54,998 bases of DNA. Origin: Haloferax elongans ATCC BAA-1513. GTDB lineage: Archaea; Halobacteriota; Halobacteria; Halobacteriales; Haloferacaceae. The DNA is taken from NCBI RefSeq assembly GCF_000336755.1, contig NZ_AOLK01000015.1, forward strand, positions 8,023-63,020. The letters are read 5' to 3'. The notes below the pieces were generated by a model. That model made no database searches. It saw only the letters and a list, made by a program, of their open reading frames with translations, and had not been told where the DNA came from. This document shows, in pieces, positions 23,107 to 32,335 of the stretch. Each line of letters begins with the position of its first letter. The stretch's first letter is position 1. The position numbers and the translations under genes are program-made.

Positions 23107-25599
23107 TCAGTCGTCTGCGGCGGGTGGCGCGGCACGTTCGGCAGTCAGTTCGGGCTCTTCGGTCGCGTCACGTCCACGTTTGTCGGCCGTCTCAGCAGCG
23201 ACCCACGTCAGGTCCTCGTCGTACTCGAATGCAGTGTCGTTCTGTGTCGGGTCCACGACAGTCAGCGAGAGCCAGCCGTTGTCCAGCAGTTCAGTGACGG
23301 CGGCGTTCGATTCGAGGACGGACGTCACACGGTCGACCGGGGCGTGAATCACCGTCGAGAGGCGCAGCGGTTGGTGGTATGGGTCGTCGTCGGCCGCCTT
23401 GACTGACTGGAGTGGCAGCCCCGTCATCAGGTCTCCACCGTTCCCTTGGTAGACGCCGACGTTGCCGACCGGGTTGTGAGTAATCTTCGACCCGCTCCCG
23501 TAGACCGCGTTGTCCACGGTCGAGAAGTAGTACTGCATGTTTATCCACTGGGTGACGACCATGGGGCCGGACACGATGGCCGCGAGGGCCTCACCGGAGT
23601 CGTCGTCCCGCCAGTCGTAGGAGTGGAGGAACGACCGACCATCGAGGTCGAGACCCTCCGTCAGCGACCGGGGGCCGATGACGAAGCCCGCGTTGCCAGC
23701 GAGTCCCCATTCGGGGCGCGTCTCGGCCCAGTCCGCGGCGCGGCGTTCAGCCTCCCGAGTCCCCGGTTCGGACGCGTCCATCGTCTCTGTCCGCTCTGCA
23801 GCCGCACCAGCTCTGGCGGTTTCGAGGTCCGAGCGGAGCTGTTCGAGGTCTGCTTCGTGGCTCTCGGGAACAGGCCCGGTAAAGAGCGACACGTCGTCCG
23901 TCGTCGTGTTGTGTTCGCCAGCGACGAAGACGGTGTCCGACGGGATGTCGAACCCGCGGTCGCGGAGTTCGGCCTTGACCTCGTCGTCGTTACAGATGGC
24001 CGCAAGGACACGAGCACTCGGTCCGCCAGCGTTGCCGGCACAGGCACCGCAGTCGAGACTGGACTCGAACGGGTTGTTCGCAGTCTGGCTGGCGTGGCCG
24101 ACGAACGCGACGATGCGCGCGAACTCGTCCCATCCCATGAGTTCGAACGCGGTCTCGGCGTACTCGACTTTCTCCGCCGTGGACAGACCTTGTGGCAGGT
24201 CCGCGTCGGCGGCCGAGTCCTCGTCGAGTGCCGGTTCGCAGAAGTCTGCGTGGGAGGGGACCCGCTCTGACGCGCCGGTGAGGAAGTCGTACACGCGTGA
24301 CGGGAAGAGCGTCCGCGCCGTGAGGGCTGCCCCGTAGCCGACGCCGGTACTCTCGACGAAACTGAACACGGTCGCCGCGTTCGAGGTGAGTGATTTGAGG
24401 ACGTTCCCAGCGGCACTGGTCGTGTTCGTCCACGTGTCGTAGCGGTCGTGTTCGTGGTCGCATCCCTCGGCCGGGCGGTCGGCGACGTAGTGTTGTGCGT
24501 CGAGAATCGGCGGGCAGGCGTCTATCGCGACGTTGGAGTCGTAGGCTTCGTAGCGCATCGGAACCCCGAAAAAGCCCGCGTAGCCGTAGGTCTCGTAGGC
24601 ACCGGCGTCCTCGATGTGCCGACGGATGACTTCCGAGCGCGTGTCGATACAGAAGACGAGTTGTGCATCCGGGCGACCACCGTCTTCGAGGGCGATGGCT
24701 GGCTCGTCCCCTTCGGCCGCGGCTGGCGAGTGCTTTTGGTCGGCAATCGCCTCGACCAGTTCGGTGCGGTAGGTGGTCTCCCACGCGTCCAGCCAGATTT
24801 CGGGAAGCGGGACGTCGTCGTGTTGGTGGCTGCGTTCAGACTGCGTCGATTCTGCCGCAGCATCCGTCGGACCGAGTGGCGCATCGAAGAGGTCTGTGAG
24901 AACCATCCTGACGGCCAGATACTCCGTGAGTGTGATGGGATAGTTAGCCTGCCAGTCGCCACCGTTGTCGGCCCGCTGTTTGATGAACCCGGTCCACCCC
25001 GGCAACCGTCCGAGGTGGAACTCGAAGAGGTCTACCAACTGGTCGCGCGGGTACGCGGAGACAATCTGGTCGATTGCCTCCGTCGGGTCGTCGGGGTAGG
25101 TGGCGACGGCGCTCGGGTCGGGAAGCGACCCATCGTGGCGTGCCACGGACTGAAACGCGGCGTAGAACCCGCGTTCACGGTTCGGCATCGGCCACGAAGC
25201 GTGTCCCTCGTCGAGGAAGGCGGCGAGCCATTTCGTCAAAACCGTATCGACGACATCGTGTTGACTCGACTCGTCGTCGTCCTCGGCGGCCGACTCCGTT
25301 TGGTCCTCCATGCGCGACAAGAGAGTCGATGGGTCCTCATCGTAGCCGTGGTCGCGTAGTTCGCGCCGAAGCGTCTCCCGGTCGATTTGGCCCGTTTCGA
25401 GTGCGGCGCGGAACACGTCTGCACTCGGGTAGCCGCGGCCGCCGAACAGGTGTTCGGCCTGTTCGACGGCCTCGTGGAACGGGCGGTCTTCGAACCCGCT
25501 GAGTGGGTTCGCCGTCACGAAGGAGTGAAGCGGCCAGACCGACCCGACGCTGGTTGCTGCCTGTTCGATGGTGTCGCGAATCGTTTCGTTAGTACTCAT
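23107..25599 (-). CDS. dabA: Inorganic carbon accumulation subunit DabA (UPF0753/DUF2309)
   Basis: The 830-residue protein belongs to the DabA family, the carbonic-anhydrase-like partner of an energy-coupled CO2-hydrating/bicarbonate-accumulating complex. The zinc residues are present: C317 and D319 (VFCIDTRSEVIRRH), H502 (FVGHASQT) and C517 (SLDCGACAGN). The 15-residue spacing between the last two is the same as between H524 and C539 of characterised bacterial DabA. The C-terminus has the conserved MQYYFSTVDNAVYGSGSKITHNPVGNVGV stretch. The protein is soluble and probably membrane-bound through DabB. It overlaps the dabB stop by 11 bp, so the two are co-translated. Confidence 0.93.
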   Translation of the reverse strand: MSTNETIRDTIEQAATSVGSVWPLHSFVTANPLSGFEDRPFHEAVEQAEHLFGGRGYPSADVFRAALETGQIDRETLRRELRDHGYDEDPSTLLSRMEDQTESAAEDDDESSQHDVVDTVLTKWLAAFLDEGHASWPMPNRERGFYAAFQSVARHDGSLPDPSAVATYPDDPTEAIDQIVSAYPRDQLVDLFEFHLGRLPGWTGFIKQRADNGGDWQANYPITLTEYLAVRMVLTDLFDAPLGPTDAAAESTQSERSHQHDDVPLPEIWLDAWETTYRTELVEAIADQKHSPAAAEGDEPAIALEDGGRPDAQLVFCIDTRSEVIRRHIEDAGAYETYGYAGFFGVPMRYEAYDSNVAIDACPPILDAQHYVADRPAEGCDHEHDRYDTWTNTTSAAGNVLKSLTSNAATVFSFVESTGVGYGAALTARTLFPSRVYDFLTGASERVPSHADFCEPALDEDSAADADLPQGLSTAEKVEYAETAFELMGWDEFARIVAFVGHASQTANNPFESSLDCGACAGNAGGPSARVLAAICNDDEVKAELRDRGFDIPSDTVFVAGEHNTTTDDVSLFTGPVPESHEADLEQLRSDLETARAGAAAERTETMDASEPGTREAERRAADWAETRPEWGLAGNAGFVIGPRSLTEGLDLDGRSFLHSYDWRDDDSGEALAAIVSGPMVVTQWINMQYYFSTVDNAVYGSGSKITHNPVGNVGVYQGNGGDLMTGLPLQSVKAADDDPYHQPLRLSTVIHAPVDRVTSVLESNAAVTELLDNGWLSLTVVDPTQNDTAFEYDEDLTWVAAETADKRGRDATEEPELTAERAAPPAADD

Positions 25600-27076
25600 T
25601 GTACTCCTCTCTGGTTGTTACGGTCGTTCCGGGCGCGGGCCGCGTCGCATTCACGAGTGCCATGTACAACCGAGTGCTGCGCCGGTAGACGCCACTCTCG
25701 ATGGTGACGTACGCCAAGGCGAACGCCGCGGCGACGACGACGTGAACGAGCGTCAGTTCGGTCGGGGCCGTGACGAACGGAACCCCGACTAACGCGTGTT
25801 CGATGGTCTTGTAGACAAACGCGTACAGCCCGATTGCCGGCAGGAACACGAGCGGAATCGCTCCGAACCGAAGGACCGTCGGGAGCGCCGCGTGGCGTAT
25901 CGTCTCACGCGTGGCGTGCATCGTGGTCAGCACGACGAGTCCCGCGAGCAGCAATCCGCTATCGAAGGCGGTTCCCTCACCGGTCGTGACGGCGAACAGG
26001 GCACCGCCCGCGAGTGCCGTCAGGATGGTCACCGAGAATCCGATGACTCCCACCGATTGTTTCGCGGCGTACTTCCCATCGGGGCTTCCCTGTTCGACGG
26101 TACCTCCCGCGGAGAGGAACTGATACGCTTTGTAGAACCCGTGGAGGATGAGGTGGGTGATGGCGGCACCGAAGAAGCCCAGTCCCGCCTGCATGAACAT
26201 GAACCCCATCTGTCCGACGGTCGAACAGCCGAGTTTCCCCTTGACGTCCGTCTGGACCGTCTTGAGGAGCTTTCCGACGAGGGCACTCGTCGCGCCCACG
26301 ACCACGATTGCCAGCATGAAGCCGCGGTCGACAGTGACGACCGGCGCGAACCGGAGTAACAGGATACCGCCCGCGTTGACGAATCCCGCGTGCATCAGTG
26401 CCGACGCGGGTGTCGGCGCTGTCATCGACGACAGTAACCACGTGTGGAACGGGAGCAGTGCGGACTGAATCATCGCCGCCAACAGGAGCATCGCAACCGC
26501 AAACAGAACGGCCCCGGTGGGTGCAATCTCCGCCGAGGCGACGGCGGAGACAGTCGATGCACCGGTTTCCCACCACAACGTCGCGAAGGCGACTGCCAGC
26601 AGTGCACTGCTCCCCGCGAAGTACCGACGTGCGTGTGCAGCCGCCGTCCGAGCGTGCGGCCAAGAGTCGACGTGGCCGATGAGGTTGGCCATCACGAGGC
26701 CCATCGTTAGCCACAGCACCGCGAACACGGCAAGCGAGTCCGTCGCGACCAGTGTCATCACGACGAGCGTGAACGCGAAGACGTTGCCGAAGAACTTGTT
26801 GAGCGCGCTGTCTCCGGCCATGTAGCGCCGCGAGTAGCTGTGGACGATTCCGCTGAAGAACGTCACGACCACCCACATCACGACTGTCAGCCCATCGACG
26901 GAGAACAGTCCCAGAAGCGACCAGTTCTCGGAACCGGACAGTCGGAGGGAAGCTACCACGAGACTCGCCACCCACAGAAGCCACACGACTCGCGTGAGAA
27001 CTTGGGGGAGTTGCGGCGTCGCCGTCGTCGTCTTCGGTAGCGATCCGACCCGAGTAAATCTCGTCTCGTCTGTCAT
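25589..27076 (-). CDS. dabB: DabB, proton-conducting NuoL-type membrane subunit of the DAB complex
   Basis: The 495-residue protein has about 13 membrane helices and the proton-antiporter (NuoL/M) fold. Motifs include SGIVHSYSRRYMAGD, the helix LPFHTWLLSSMTAPTPASALMHAGFVNAGG with its conserved Lys/His-type charged positions, and KGKLGCSTVGQMGFMFMQAGLG. In DAB systems this subunit couples ion flow to CO2 hydration by DabA. It is followed by dabA with an 11-bp overlap and preceded by a 403-bp spacer with a palindromic site, then a Lrp-type regulator gene. Confidence 0.93.
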   Translation of the reverse strand: MTDETRFTRVGSLPKTTTATPQLPQVLTRVVWLLWVASLVVASLRLSGSENWSLLGLFSVDGLTVVMWVVVTFFSGIVHSYSRRYMAGDSALNKFFGNVFAFTLVVMTLVATDSLAVFAVLWLTMGLVMANLIGHVDSWPHARTAAAHARRYFAGSSALLAVAFATLWWETGASTVSAVASAEIAPTGAVLFAVAMLLLAAMIQSALLPFHTWLLSSMTAPTPASALMHAGFVNAGGILLLRFAPVVTVDRGFMLAIVVVGATSALVGKLLKTVQTDVKGKLGCSTVGQMGFMFMQAGLGFFGAAITHLILHGFYKAYQFLSAGGTVEQGSPDGKYAAKQSVGVIGFSVTILTALAGGALFAVTTGEGTAFDSGLLLAGLVVLTTMHATRETIRHAALPTVLRFGAIPLVFLPAIGLYAFVYKTIEHALVGVPFVTAPTELTLVHVVVAAAFALAYVTIESGVYRRSTRLYMALVNATRPAPGTTVTTREEYNEY

Positions 27077-27479
27077 CGTTTTGGGCTATGGCAGTCCGTG
27101 AGTCCCGCTCGACGTGAGTGGGTCAATCACTTACTGTCCTCTTCTTGCCTATAGCACGAACACATTCACTATTAAACTCTTCTATCCGAACAATTTGTTC
27201 TCTAGATTGCCTATGAAAGAACATTATGGTCTGTGGTGGCAATTACCAAACGTGTGCGAGAGTCCTGGCGAGAAACTCTGTCCACCGGCTACGCTCCGTC
27301 TCAGCCTCGTTTACCGTCCAACGCCATCCGTGCCAGATTTCGAAACTCGTGCTGAATTCACAAACAGTTCGAGTTTTGGCTCAATCTCAAGCAAATCGTT
27401 CGCCGAACACGGGACGGGAGAAAACGCAGTCGTTCGCAGTGACCCTGTGCGACCAGTTACGCCGCGCGACCAGTCGCAG
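27077..27479. promoter_or_regulatory. Long upstream region of dabBA
   Basis: The first 130 bases are AT-rich and hold the dab promoter: a minus-strand TATA-like GTTTAATAG (27171-27179) and a palindrome at 27188. A weak inverted repeat (gtgagtg/cacttac, 27114-27134) lies in the presumed leader. The rest (27240-27479) shows no gene on either strand that I can support. Confidence 0.5.
27188..27200. promoter_or_regulatory. GAACAA-T-TTGTTC palindrome upstream of dabB TATA box
   Basis: A 13-bp near-perfect palindrome sits just upstream of the TATA-like box on the minus strand, at the place for an activator or repressor. Size and symmetry suit Lrp/AsnC proteins, and a Lrp-type gene lies next to it. 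The same half-site occurs in the SDR promoter at 37360-37383. Confidence 0.5.
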
Positions 27480-27962
27480 TCACTCGGTCGTCGAGGACTC
27501 GTCGCCCTTGAACCCGCCGAACGGCGTCGTCTTGTGGCTTCGAACGAGTACCTCGTCGGCGACGGTCAATCCGAGGTCAAGCAGTTCCTGTGCGACCGGT
27601 GTGACGTCGTCGTCGTTTTCGCCGATGACGGTGACGAGGAGGTTCTTCTCGCCGGTGACGAGTTCCTGCACCGAGACGACGCCGTCGATAGCGAGGATGT
27701 CGTCGATTATGGCTCCGCGCTCGGGTATCGGAGCAGTACAGAACAGCAGCATCCGAAGCGGATAGCCAGAGGCCTGATAGTCGATTTCGGCGCGGTATCC
27801 CTTGATGACAGACCGGTCTTCGAGGCGCTGGATTCGCTTTCGGACCGTGCTGCCCGAGGTCCCCGCCCGCTCGGCAATGTCGCCGGACGACATGTTTCGA
27901 GCGTCCTCCTGCAGCGCGTGGAGAATTGCGCTGTCCACGTCGTCGATGTCGTTGCTGGCCAT
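27480..27962 (-). CDS. Lrp/AsnC-family transcriptional regulator
   Basis: The 160-residue protein has an N-terminal HTH (DDVDSAILHALQEDARNMSSGDIAERAGTSGSTVRKRIQRLEDRSVIKGY) and a C-terminal RAM/AsnC effector domain (GVVSVQELVTGEKNLLVTVIGEND). Proteins of this type form dimers or octamers and bind amino acids or other small ligands. Its gene precedes dabBA in the same direction, so it is a good candidate regulator of the inorganic-carbon genes; this link is inferred from position and from the nearby palindrome. Confidence 0.9.
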   Translation of the reverse strand: MASNDIDDVDSAILHALQEDARNMSSGDIAERAGTSGSTVRKRIQRLEDRSVIKGYRAEIDYQASGYPLRMLLFCTAPIPERGAIIDDILAIDGVVSVQELVTGEKNLLVTVIGENDDDVTPVAQELLDLGLTVADEVLVRSHKTTPFGGFKGDESSTTE

Positions 27963-28007
27963 GTCAGTACGTACGCAGGACCGGAGAAAGGCATTTTGCT
28001 CCGTTGG

Positions 28008-29774
28008 TCAACGGTCGTTCGAATCGGAGCCCGAGCGGTCTTCGACAGCAGCCTCGCCTTCTTCGTCGGGAGCCTCCACATCGTCGCCCCAGAGGAAGGA
28101 ATCGTCTGTATCCGTCGACTCGGTGGGCGTCTCCGTCGCCCCGTCGTCGGTTGGCGTCTCAGTTGGCTCGTCATCGGTCTGCGTCTCGGTCGCCCGGTCG
28201 TCGGTGGACGTCTCAGTTGGCCCGTCGTCGTCCGGTTCGGATTCGTCCGTCGCGTCGACACTGACGCCGAGGGCGGCCTGTCGTGCACGGCGGCGCTCTT
28301 CGCGGCGTTCCGCCAGTGCATCTCTGAGCCTGTCGTTCAACGTCTCGCGCAGGTCGACTGCGTCATCGCCACCGATATCGACGGCCGCGGCGTCGCCACC
28401 GACGAGCGAGAGGCTACCTGCAGTGTCTGCGGTCACGGTGGCGACGCGCCAGCGACGCTGGAAAATCGTTCGGGTGTCGATAATCGTCTGAATCCGATAG
28501 TACGGGACGAAGCGCGTCTCGCGCTTCCAGAAGCCGTTTCGAGTGACCACGTGGTCATCGGTCAGTCCGTAGCCGCGATGTCGCCACTGATAGACTCCGG
28601 CGACGATAGCGACCGGGACGAGCGCGAGTGGGACGTACCACGGAATCGCTCTGTCGAGAAGCGTGTTCGCACCGAACAGGGCGAGCGCGATTGCCCCGAG
28701 CGCGAGCGAGTAGCGGACGGCGTAGCGGCGTCGGATTCGTTTCGGTGGGCGCTCGTAGGTCGGTTCAGCCACGCCTTCGAGGTCGTCTACGAGCGAGCGG
28801 ACGCGCTCGCGCCGGGCGAGGGGAATCGCTGCTTCCGACCCGCGACCGACGCTCGACCCGTTTCGGCTGTCACCGCTGGGGGCGTATCCCGCGGTTTCGA
28901 TGAGGAGCGTCGCGAATCCGAAGTGCCGCTTGAGCGGGTTGTCTTCGATGGTGAGCGTCTGGAGTTTGTCGAGCGGAATCGACCCGTTGTAACGCTGCAG
29001 GAGACCGCGTTCGTACTGGAGTTCGTCGCCGACGCGAGTCAGTCGGAAGTCGTAGTAGTTGACCACGGCGCGGATGAACCCGGCACCCCACGAGACGAGC
29101 GCGACGAGGAGGACCAGTCCCCCGAGTCCAACTGCCGTGGCGACGACCCCACTGGTCGGGAGGGGAACGTCGATGTACGACGAGGCGACGGGAAACGCAG
29201 AGGTCACGAAGACGAAGACGAGGCCGGGCAGTCGCAGGTCGAACGAGAGGGCACCGACGATAGCCAGTTCCCGCGGGGCCAACTCGAACAGGACTTCGCG
29301 GTCGGGTTCGGTCGCCTCCCCCGCCGACTCACCGCGTTTCAGTCGGGCGACTTCCGTCTGGATGCGGAGTGCCTCGTCGTACGCGACGAAGCGGAGACTG
29401 CCTTCGGTCTCGCCACCGCCGGCGGTTTCGAGGTTCACCGCCGCGATGCCGAAGAGACGTTGGGCGACGTTCCGCGAGATATCGACGTTCTGGATGCGTC
29501 GATAGGGAATCTCGCGATTTCGGCGACCGAAGACGCCGGAGCGAATGTCGAAGGTGTCGGGCGTGAGTTCGTACTCGAATCGCTGGTAGTAGGCGAATTC
29601 GTAGCCCGCGATGGCGAGCACGAGCGAGCCGAGGAGGATGATGCCGCCGAACGCACCCAGAAAGCCGCCGAAGGCTGCCCCGCCGGAGAAGACGAAGAAC
29701 GCGACGGCGAACACGATGCTGACGCTTCGCTGGGCCGCCCGGTACGGAACAGAGAGTGGCGACAGATGGGTCAT
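28008..29774 (-). CDS. Membrane protein with multiple bacterial-type PH domains (YdbT-like)
   Basis: The 588-residue protein has membrane pairs near residues 20-60, 165-235 and 335-390. Each is followed by a bPH2 domain with the RRNREIPYRRIQNVDI and GSIPLDKLQTLTIEDNPLKRHFG signatures, and a third copy has RFVPYYRIQTIIDTRTIFQRRW. The C-terminal about 90 residues are disordered and acidic, with TET-TDD-type repeats. Similar YdbS/YdbT pairs occur in bacteria and haloarchaea; their role at the membrane is uncertain, possibly stress or antimicrobial tolerance. The start overlaps the stop of the upstream partner (ATGA). Confidence 0.85.
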   Translation of the reverse strand: MTHLSPLSVPYRAAQRSVSIVFAVAFFVFSGGAAFGGFLGAFGGIILLGSLVLAIAGYEFAYYQRFEYELTPDTFDIRSGVFGRRNREIPYRRIQNVDISRNVAQRLFGIAAVNLETAGGGETEGSLRFVAYDEALRIQTEVARLKRGESAGEATEPDREVLFELAPRELAIVGALSFDLRLPGLVFVFVTSAFPVASSYIDVPLPTSGVVATAVGLGGLVLLVALVSWGAGFIRAVVNYYDFRLTRVGDELQYERGLLQRYNGSIPLDKLQTLTIEDNPLKRHFGFATLLIETAGYAPSGDSRNGSSVGRGSEAAIPLARRERVRSLVDDLEGVAEPTYERPPKRIRRRYAVRYSLALGAIALALFGANTLLDRAIPWYVPLALVPVAIVAGVYQWRHRGYGLTDDHVVTRNGFWKRETRFVPYYRIQTIIDTRTIFQRRWRVATVTADTAGSLSLVGGDAAAVDIGGDDAVDLRETLNDRLRDALAERREERRRARQAALGVSVDATDESEPDDDGPTETSTDDRATETQTDDEPTETPTDDGATETPTESTDTDDSFLWGDDVEAPDEEGEAAVEDRSGSDSNDR

Positions 29775-30235
29775 ACCGCGTCGTCGCCCTCGGCGCGGAT
29801 GGCGAGTCGCTTCAGTCGTTCCTGCAGGTCTTCAGCCCCGTCTGGTGTGAGACCGGGAATCGACACGTCGGCACCGCGGGAACCGGCAGTGTAGACGATG
29901 GTTGAAGCCAACCCGGCGAGCCGTTCGATAGGGCCGCGGGCGGAATCGACGTGCTGGATGCGGACGAACGGGACGACAGTGTTGACCTTCGTGAAGACGC
30001 CGCGTTGGAGATACAGCGAGTCGTCGCGGAGTTCGTACCGCCACGCACGGTACCGAAGCAAGGCAAAGCCGACGCCAGTGACGAGGAAAAACCCGCCGGT
30101 GACGACCGGTGCGTAGATAGGAATCGAAAATGGAGCGAACAGGACTCCAGCACCCGTGAGACCGCCGACGACGAGTGCGACCACGACTGCGCGGGCGACC
30201 CAGAGAAGTCGAATACGAGGATGGAGACGGTTCAC
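29771..30235 (-). CDS. PH-domain membrane protein (YdbS-like)
   Basis: The 154-residue protein has two N-terminal helices (AVVVALVVGGLTGAGVLF and APVVTGGFFLVTGVGFALL) and one bPH2 domain (LRDDSLYLQRGVFTKVNTVVPFVRIQHVDSARGPIERLAGLAST). It is the partner of the larger multi-PH protein, with which it overlaps by 4 bp. The start chosen is a GTG at 30235, because a strong Shine-Dalgarno GGAGGT lies 6 nt before it. This is unusual in a genome of mostly leaderless genes. Confidence 0.85.
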   Translation of the reverse strand: MNRLHPRIRLLWVARAVVVALVVGGLTGAGVLFAPFSIPIYAPVVTGGFFLVTGVGFALLRYRAWRYELRDDSLYLQRGVFTKVNTVVPFVRIQHVDSARGPIERLAGLASTIVYTAGSRGADVSIPGLTPDGAEDLQERLKRLAIRAEGDDAV

Positions 30236-30241
30236 AGAGAC

Positions 30242-30247
30242 ACCTCC
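30242..30247 (-). promoter_or_regulatory. Shine-Dalgarno GGAGGT deciding a GTG start
   Basis: The minus strand reads GGAGGT, six bases, then GTG at 30235. This perfect anti-16S complement selects the second of two in-frame GTG codons for the YdbS-like gene. Confidence 0.6.
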
Positions 30248-30309
30248 ACGAGCGAGAGCATACACTCGGGCGTAGTCGTGTGACGCTAAATATCTGTGGC
30301 CGAATCGGC

Positions 30310-31074
30310 CTACGGTGTCGCGGCGAGGCGTCTCTCGACCCGCCGAAGCGCCTCGGTTAGCGTCTCGCCGACCGCCGCCAACGTCGAGAGAACCGGGTAC
30401 CGAACGGAGAGGTCCTGATAGAGGTACTCGGCGACGTCCGGCACGAGTGACGACAGCTCCCGTCGGTGGTCGGCAATCGTCTGCTGACGAGTGGCTGCGA
30501 GCTCGTCGACACGGGTCTGGAGTCGACAGACGTTCTCGCGAACCGCCAGCAACTCGTTGAAGCTCCGCTCAGACAGCGGTTTGTCGTCGAGGAAAGACAG
30601 GCGGTTACAGAGCGTCGAAATTTCGTCGGCCATCGATTCGACCGATTCGAACTCCCCATCGACGATATCGACGAACTCCATTCGGTCGGCGACTGCTTCT
30701 GTCGCAGCAGAGGCAACGGTCTGCCGGAGTGCGGGCGAGAAGACGGTCGCCGATTGGAACGCGGCAGCGACGTCCGGTCCGAACTCTGCTGCGAGACTGT
30801 CGGCGAACGGGTCACCGTACTCTTCGTCGTAGTGCGGCACCGACATCACAGTTCGTTCGTACGCCCGACGAACGCGCGTGAGCGACCCATCGGTCGCTTG
30901 CTGGTGTCCGATGAGTGGGGGCGTCGAGGCCGCCGAGGCCGTCGGAGCTGTGGCTTTCAGCTTTCCGACCTCACGTTTGAATGCACGGAACGCCTCTCGC
31001 TCGTCGACACAGCGCCGACGCTCGCGTCGGAGCGCCCGTTTTGCGGCCTCCAGACTATCGAGGCTTACCGCCAT
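30310..31074 (-). CDS. Haloarchaeal hypothetical protein with coiled-coil segments
   Basis: The 254-residue soluble protein has a basic helical N-terminus (SLEAAKRALRRERRRCVDEREAFRAFKREVGKL), a Pro/Ala/Thr linker, and two long helical regions near residues 135-170 and 185-225. It may belong to a haloarchaeal DUF (DUF7260-type) but I am not certain. The ATG at 31074 overlaps the stop of the metallophosphoesterase gene by 10 bp, so the two are probably co-transcribed. No catalytic motif is seen. Confidence 0.7.
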   Translation of the reverse strand: MAVSLDSLEAAKRALRRERRRCVDEREAFRAFKREVGKLKATAPTASAASTPPLIGHQQATDGSLTRVRRAYERTVMSVPHYDEEYGDPFADSLAAEFGPDVAAAFQSATVFSPALRQTVASAATEAVADRMEFVDIVDGEFESVESMADEISTLCNRLSFLDDKPLSERSFNELLAVRENVCRLQTRVDELAATRQQTIADHRRELSSLVPDVAEYLYQDLSVRYPVLSTLAAVGETLTEALRRVERRLAATP

Positions 31075-32063
31075 CGAACCGCCCCCGGAACGTCCGCCCC
31101 GACGACTCGGTTCGGCGGGGTTCGCTCGTCGACGAGCGGGAGCGACGAGAGGAGTCCGCGGTCGGCATGGGCCGCGATTCCCTGCCCGTGTGCATTTCCG
31201 CTGGATGCGAGTGTGTAGGCTTCGGCCATCCCCTTCGGCCCGGCGAGCGGTACGAGTCGAACTGTCGTTCCCTCGCGGTCGACCTCGACGAGGAGGAACG
31301 ATTGCGGGAACGAACTCGTCGCGGGCGCGATGAGTTCGCGGACGCCGTCGCGGACGGCAGTGGCCGGCCAATGGATGTGTCCCGAAAAGGCGAGGGGGAC
31401 ACCGTGGTCGGCGAGAATTCCGGTCAACTCGTCGGCGTTGCGAAGTTGGTAGAAATCGGCGTCAGGGAACTGCCCCGTGTGCTGGCGCGGGTGAAACAGA
31501 TTGTGATGGAGGAAGACGATGGAGGCCGACGCGTCAGTGAGGTGGTCGTCCAACCAATCGAGGTGCTGGGCTGGGATGACTCCCTCGTGGGTGTCAGAAA
31601 GTGGGCGCTCGGACCCGCCGCTGGCGGAGTCGAGGCCGACGATGTCGAGACCGCCGAGGCGACACGCGAACGGAAGCGAGCCGTCAGCGTACCGTCTCGC
31701 GAACGTATCGGGAGCTATCGCCTCGTGGTCGTCCCACTCTTTCGGCACGTCGTGGTTGCCCGGAACTGAGGCCCACGGCTCCGGGAGGTCGGCGAGAATC
31801 TCGTCGACCACGTCATACTCGGCAGGGCGTCCGTCACGCGTCAAATCGCCGAGAAGGATGGTCCCGTCTACGTCGAGGTCGCGGATGGTCGAGACGGCCG
31901 TTCGAAGGCGGTTTTCGGTCCGGTGGTAGACTTTCCACGTCCCGGAACCCGTCGGCGTGACATGCGGGTCGGAGACAACGGCGAGGCGAGTCGGCGTTCG
32001 CGAGACCGGACGAGCGAGACGAGCGAGAACCGGACCCGGCGTGTGCGGGTGGGCGGTTCTCAT
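31065..32063 (-). CDS. Calcineurin-like metallophosphoesterase
   Basis: The 332-residue protein has the ordered metal-binding motifs of the family: DPHV (residues about 32-35), GDLTRDG, GNHD, LHHNLFH and GHIHWPA near residue 232. It is close to cyclic-nucleotide or phospholipid phosphodiesterases of the Icc type, but the substrate is not known. The start at ATG 32063 (MRTAHPHTPG) is chosen as the first Met near the fold; an extension to 32135 enters the promoter. Downstream is the coiled-coil hypothetical gene, overlapped by 10 bp. Confidence 0.87.
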   Translation of the reverse strand: MRTAHPHTPGPVLARLARPVSRTPTRLAVVSDPHVTPTGSGTWKVYHRTENRLRTAVSTIRDLDVDGTILLGDLTRDGRPAEYDVVDEILADLPEPWASVPGNHDVPKEWDDHEAIAPDTFARRYADGSLPFACRLGGLDIVGLDSASGGSERPLSDTHEGVIPAQHLDWLDDHLTDASASIVFLHHNLFHPRQHTGQFPDADFYQLRNADELTGILADHGVPLAFSGHIHWPATAVRDGVRELIAPATSSFPQSFLLVEVDREGTTVRLVPLAGPKGMAEAYTLASSGNAHGQGIAAHADRGLLSSLPLVDERTPPNRVVGADVPGAVRWR

Positions 32064-32335
32064 CGGTCTATTGTCCGTGTATAAGTCCCGAGTTCGGTCG
32101 CACGATGCACACGGATGCTCCCCGATTCCCGGCACAACTCGATTTGAAGTGACGTTTCAAGGACGTCAGTCACATCGTCCTCTGGCATACACGAATACCC
32201 ATTCGAGGCAGGGTAGTAAACATATCGTATAAAATATATATTTTAGAATGTAGCTATTGATAAACTACGTAGTACTACAGAGACGGGTGTAGAAAGCGGC
32301 ATGAAGCGTCTGAAAACGAAGGTCGTGAGGTCCGA
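32064..32335. other. AT-rich intergenic region with nested palindromes
   Basis: No gene is seen. TAAAATATATATTTTA (32230-32245) is a perfect 16-bp palindrome. ACTACGTAGT (32264-32273) overlaps GTAGTACTAC (32269-32278), both perfect. The sequence contrasts with the surrounding high GC. Confidence 0.6.

Noticed and set aside
28030-28260. Direct repeats as a regulatory array
   Set aside because: They encode the acidic TET-TDD tail repeats of the PH-domain protein.
27114-29894. A 926-codon frame on the plus strand
   Set aside because: It lies antisense to the Lrp regulator and the PH-domain protein, whose families are clear. It is a high-GC shadow frame with Arg/Asp/Glu-rich text and no domain.
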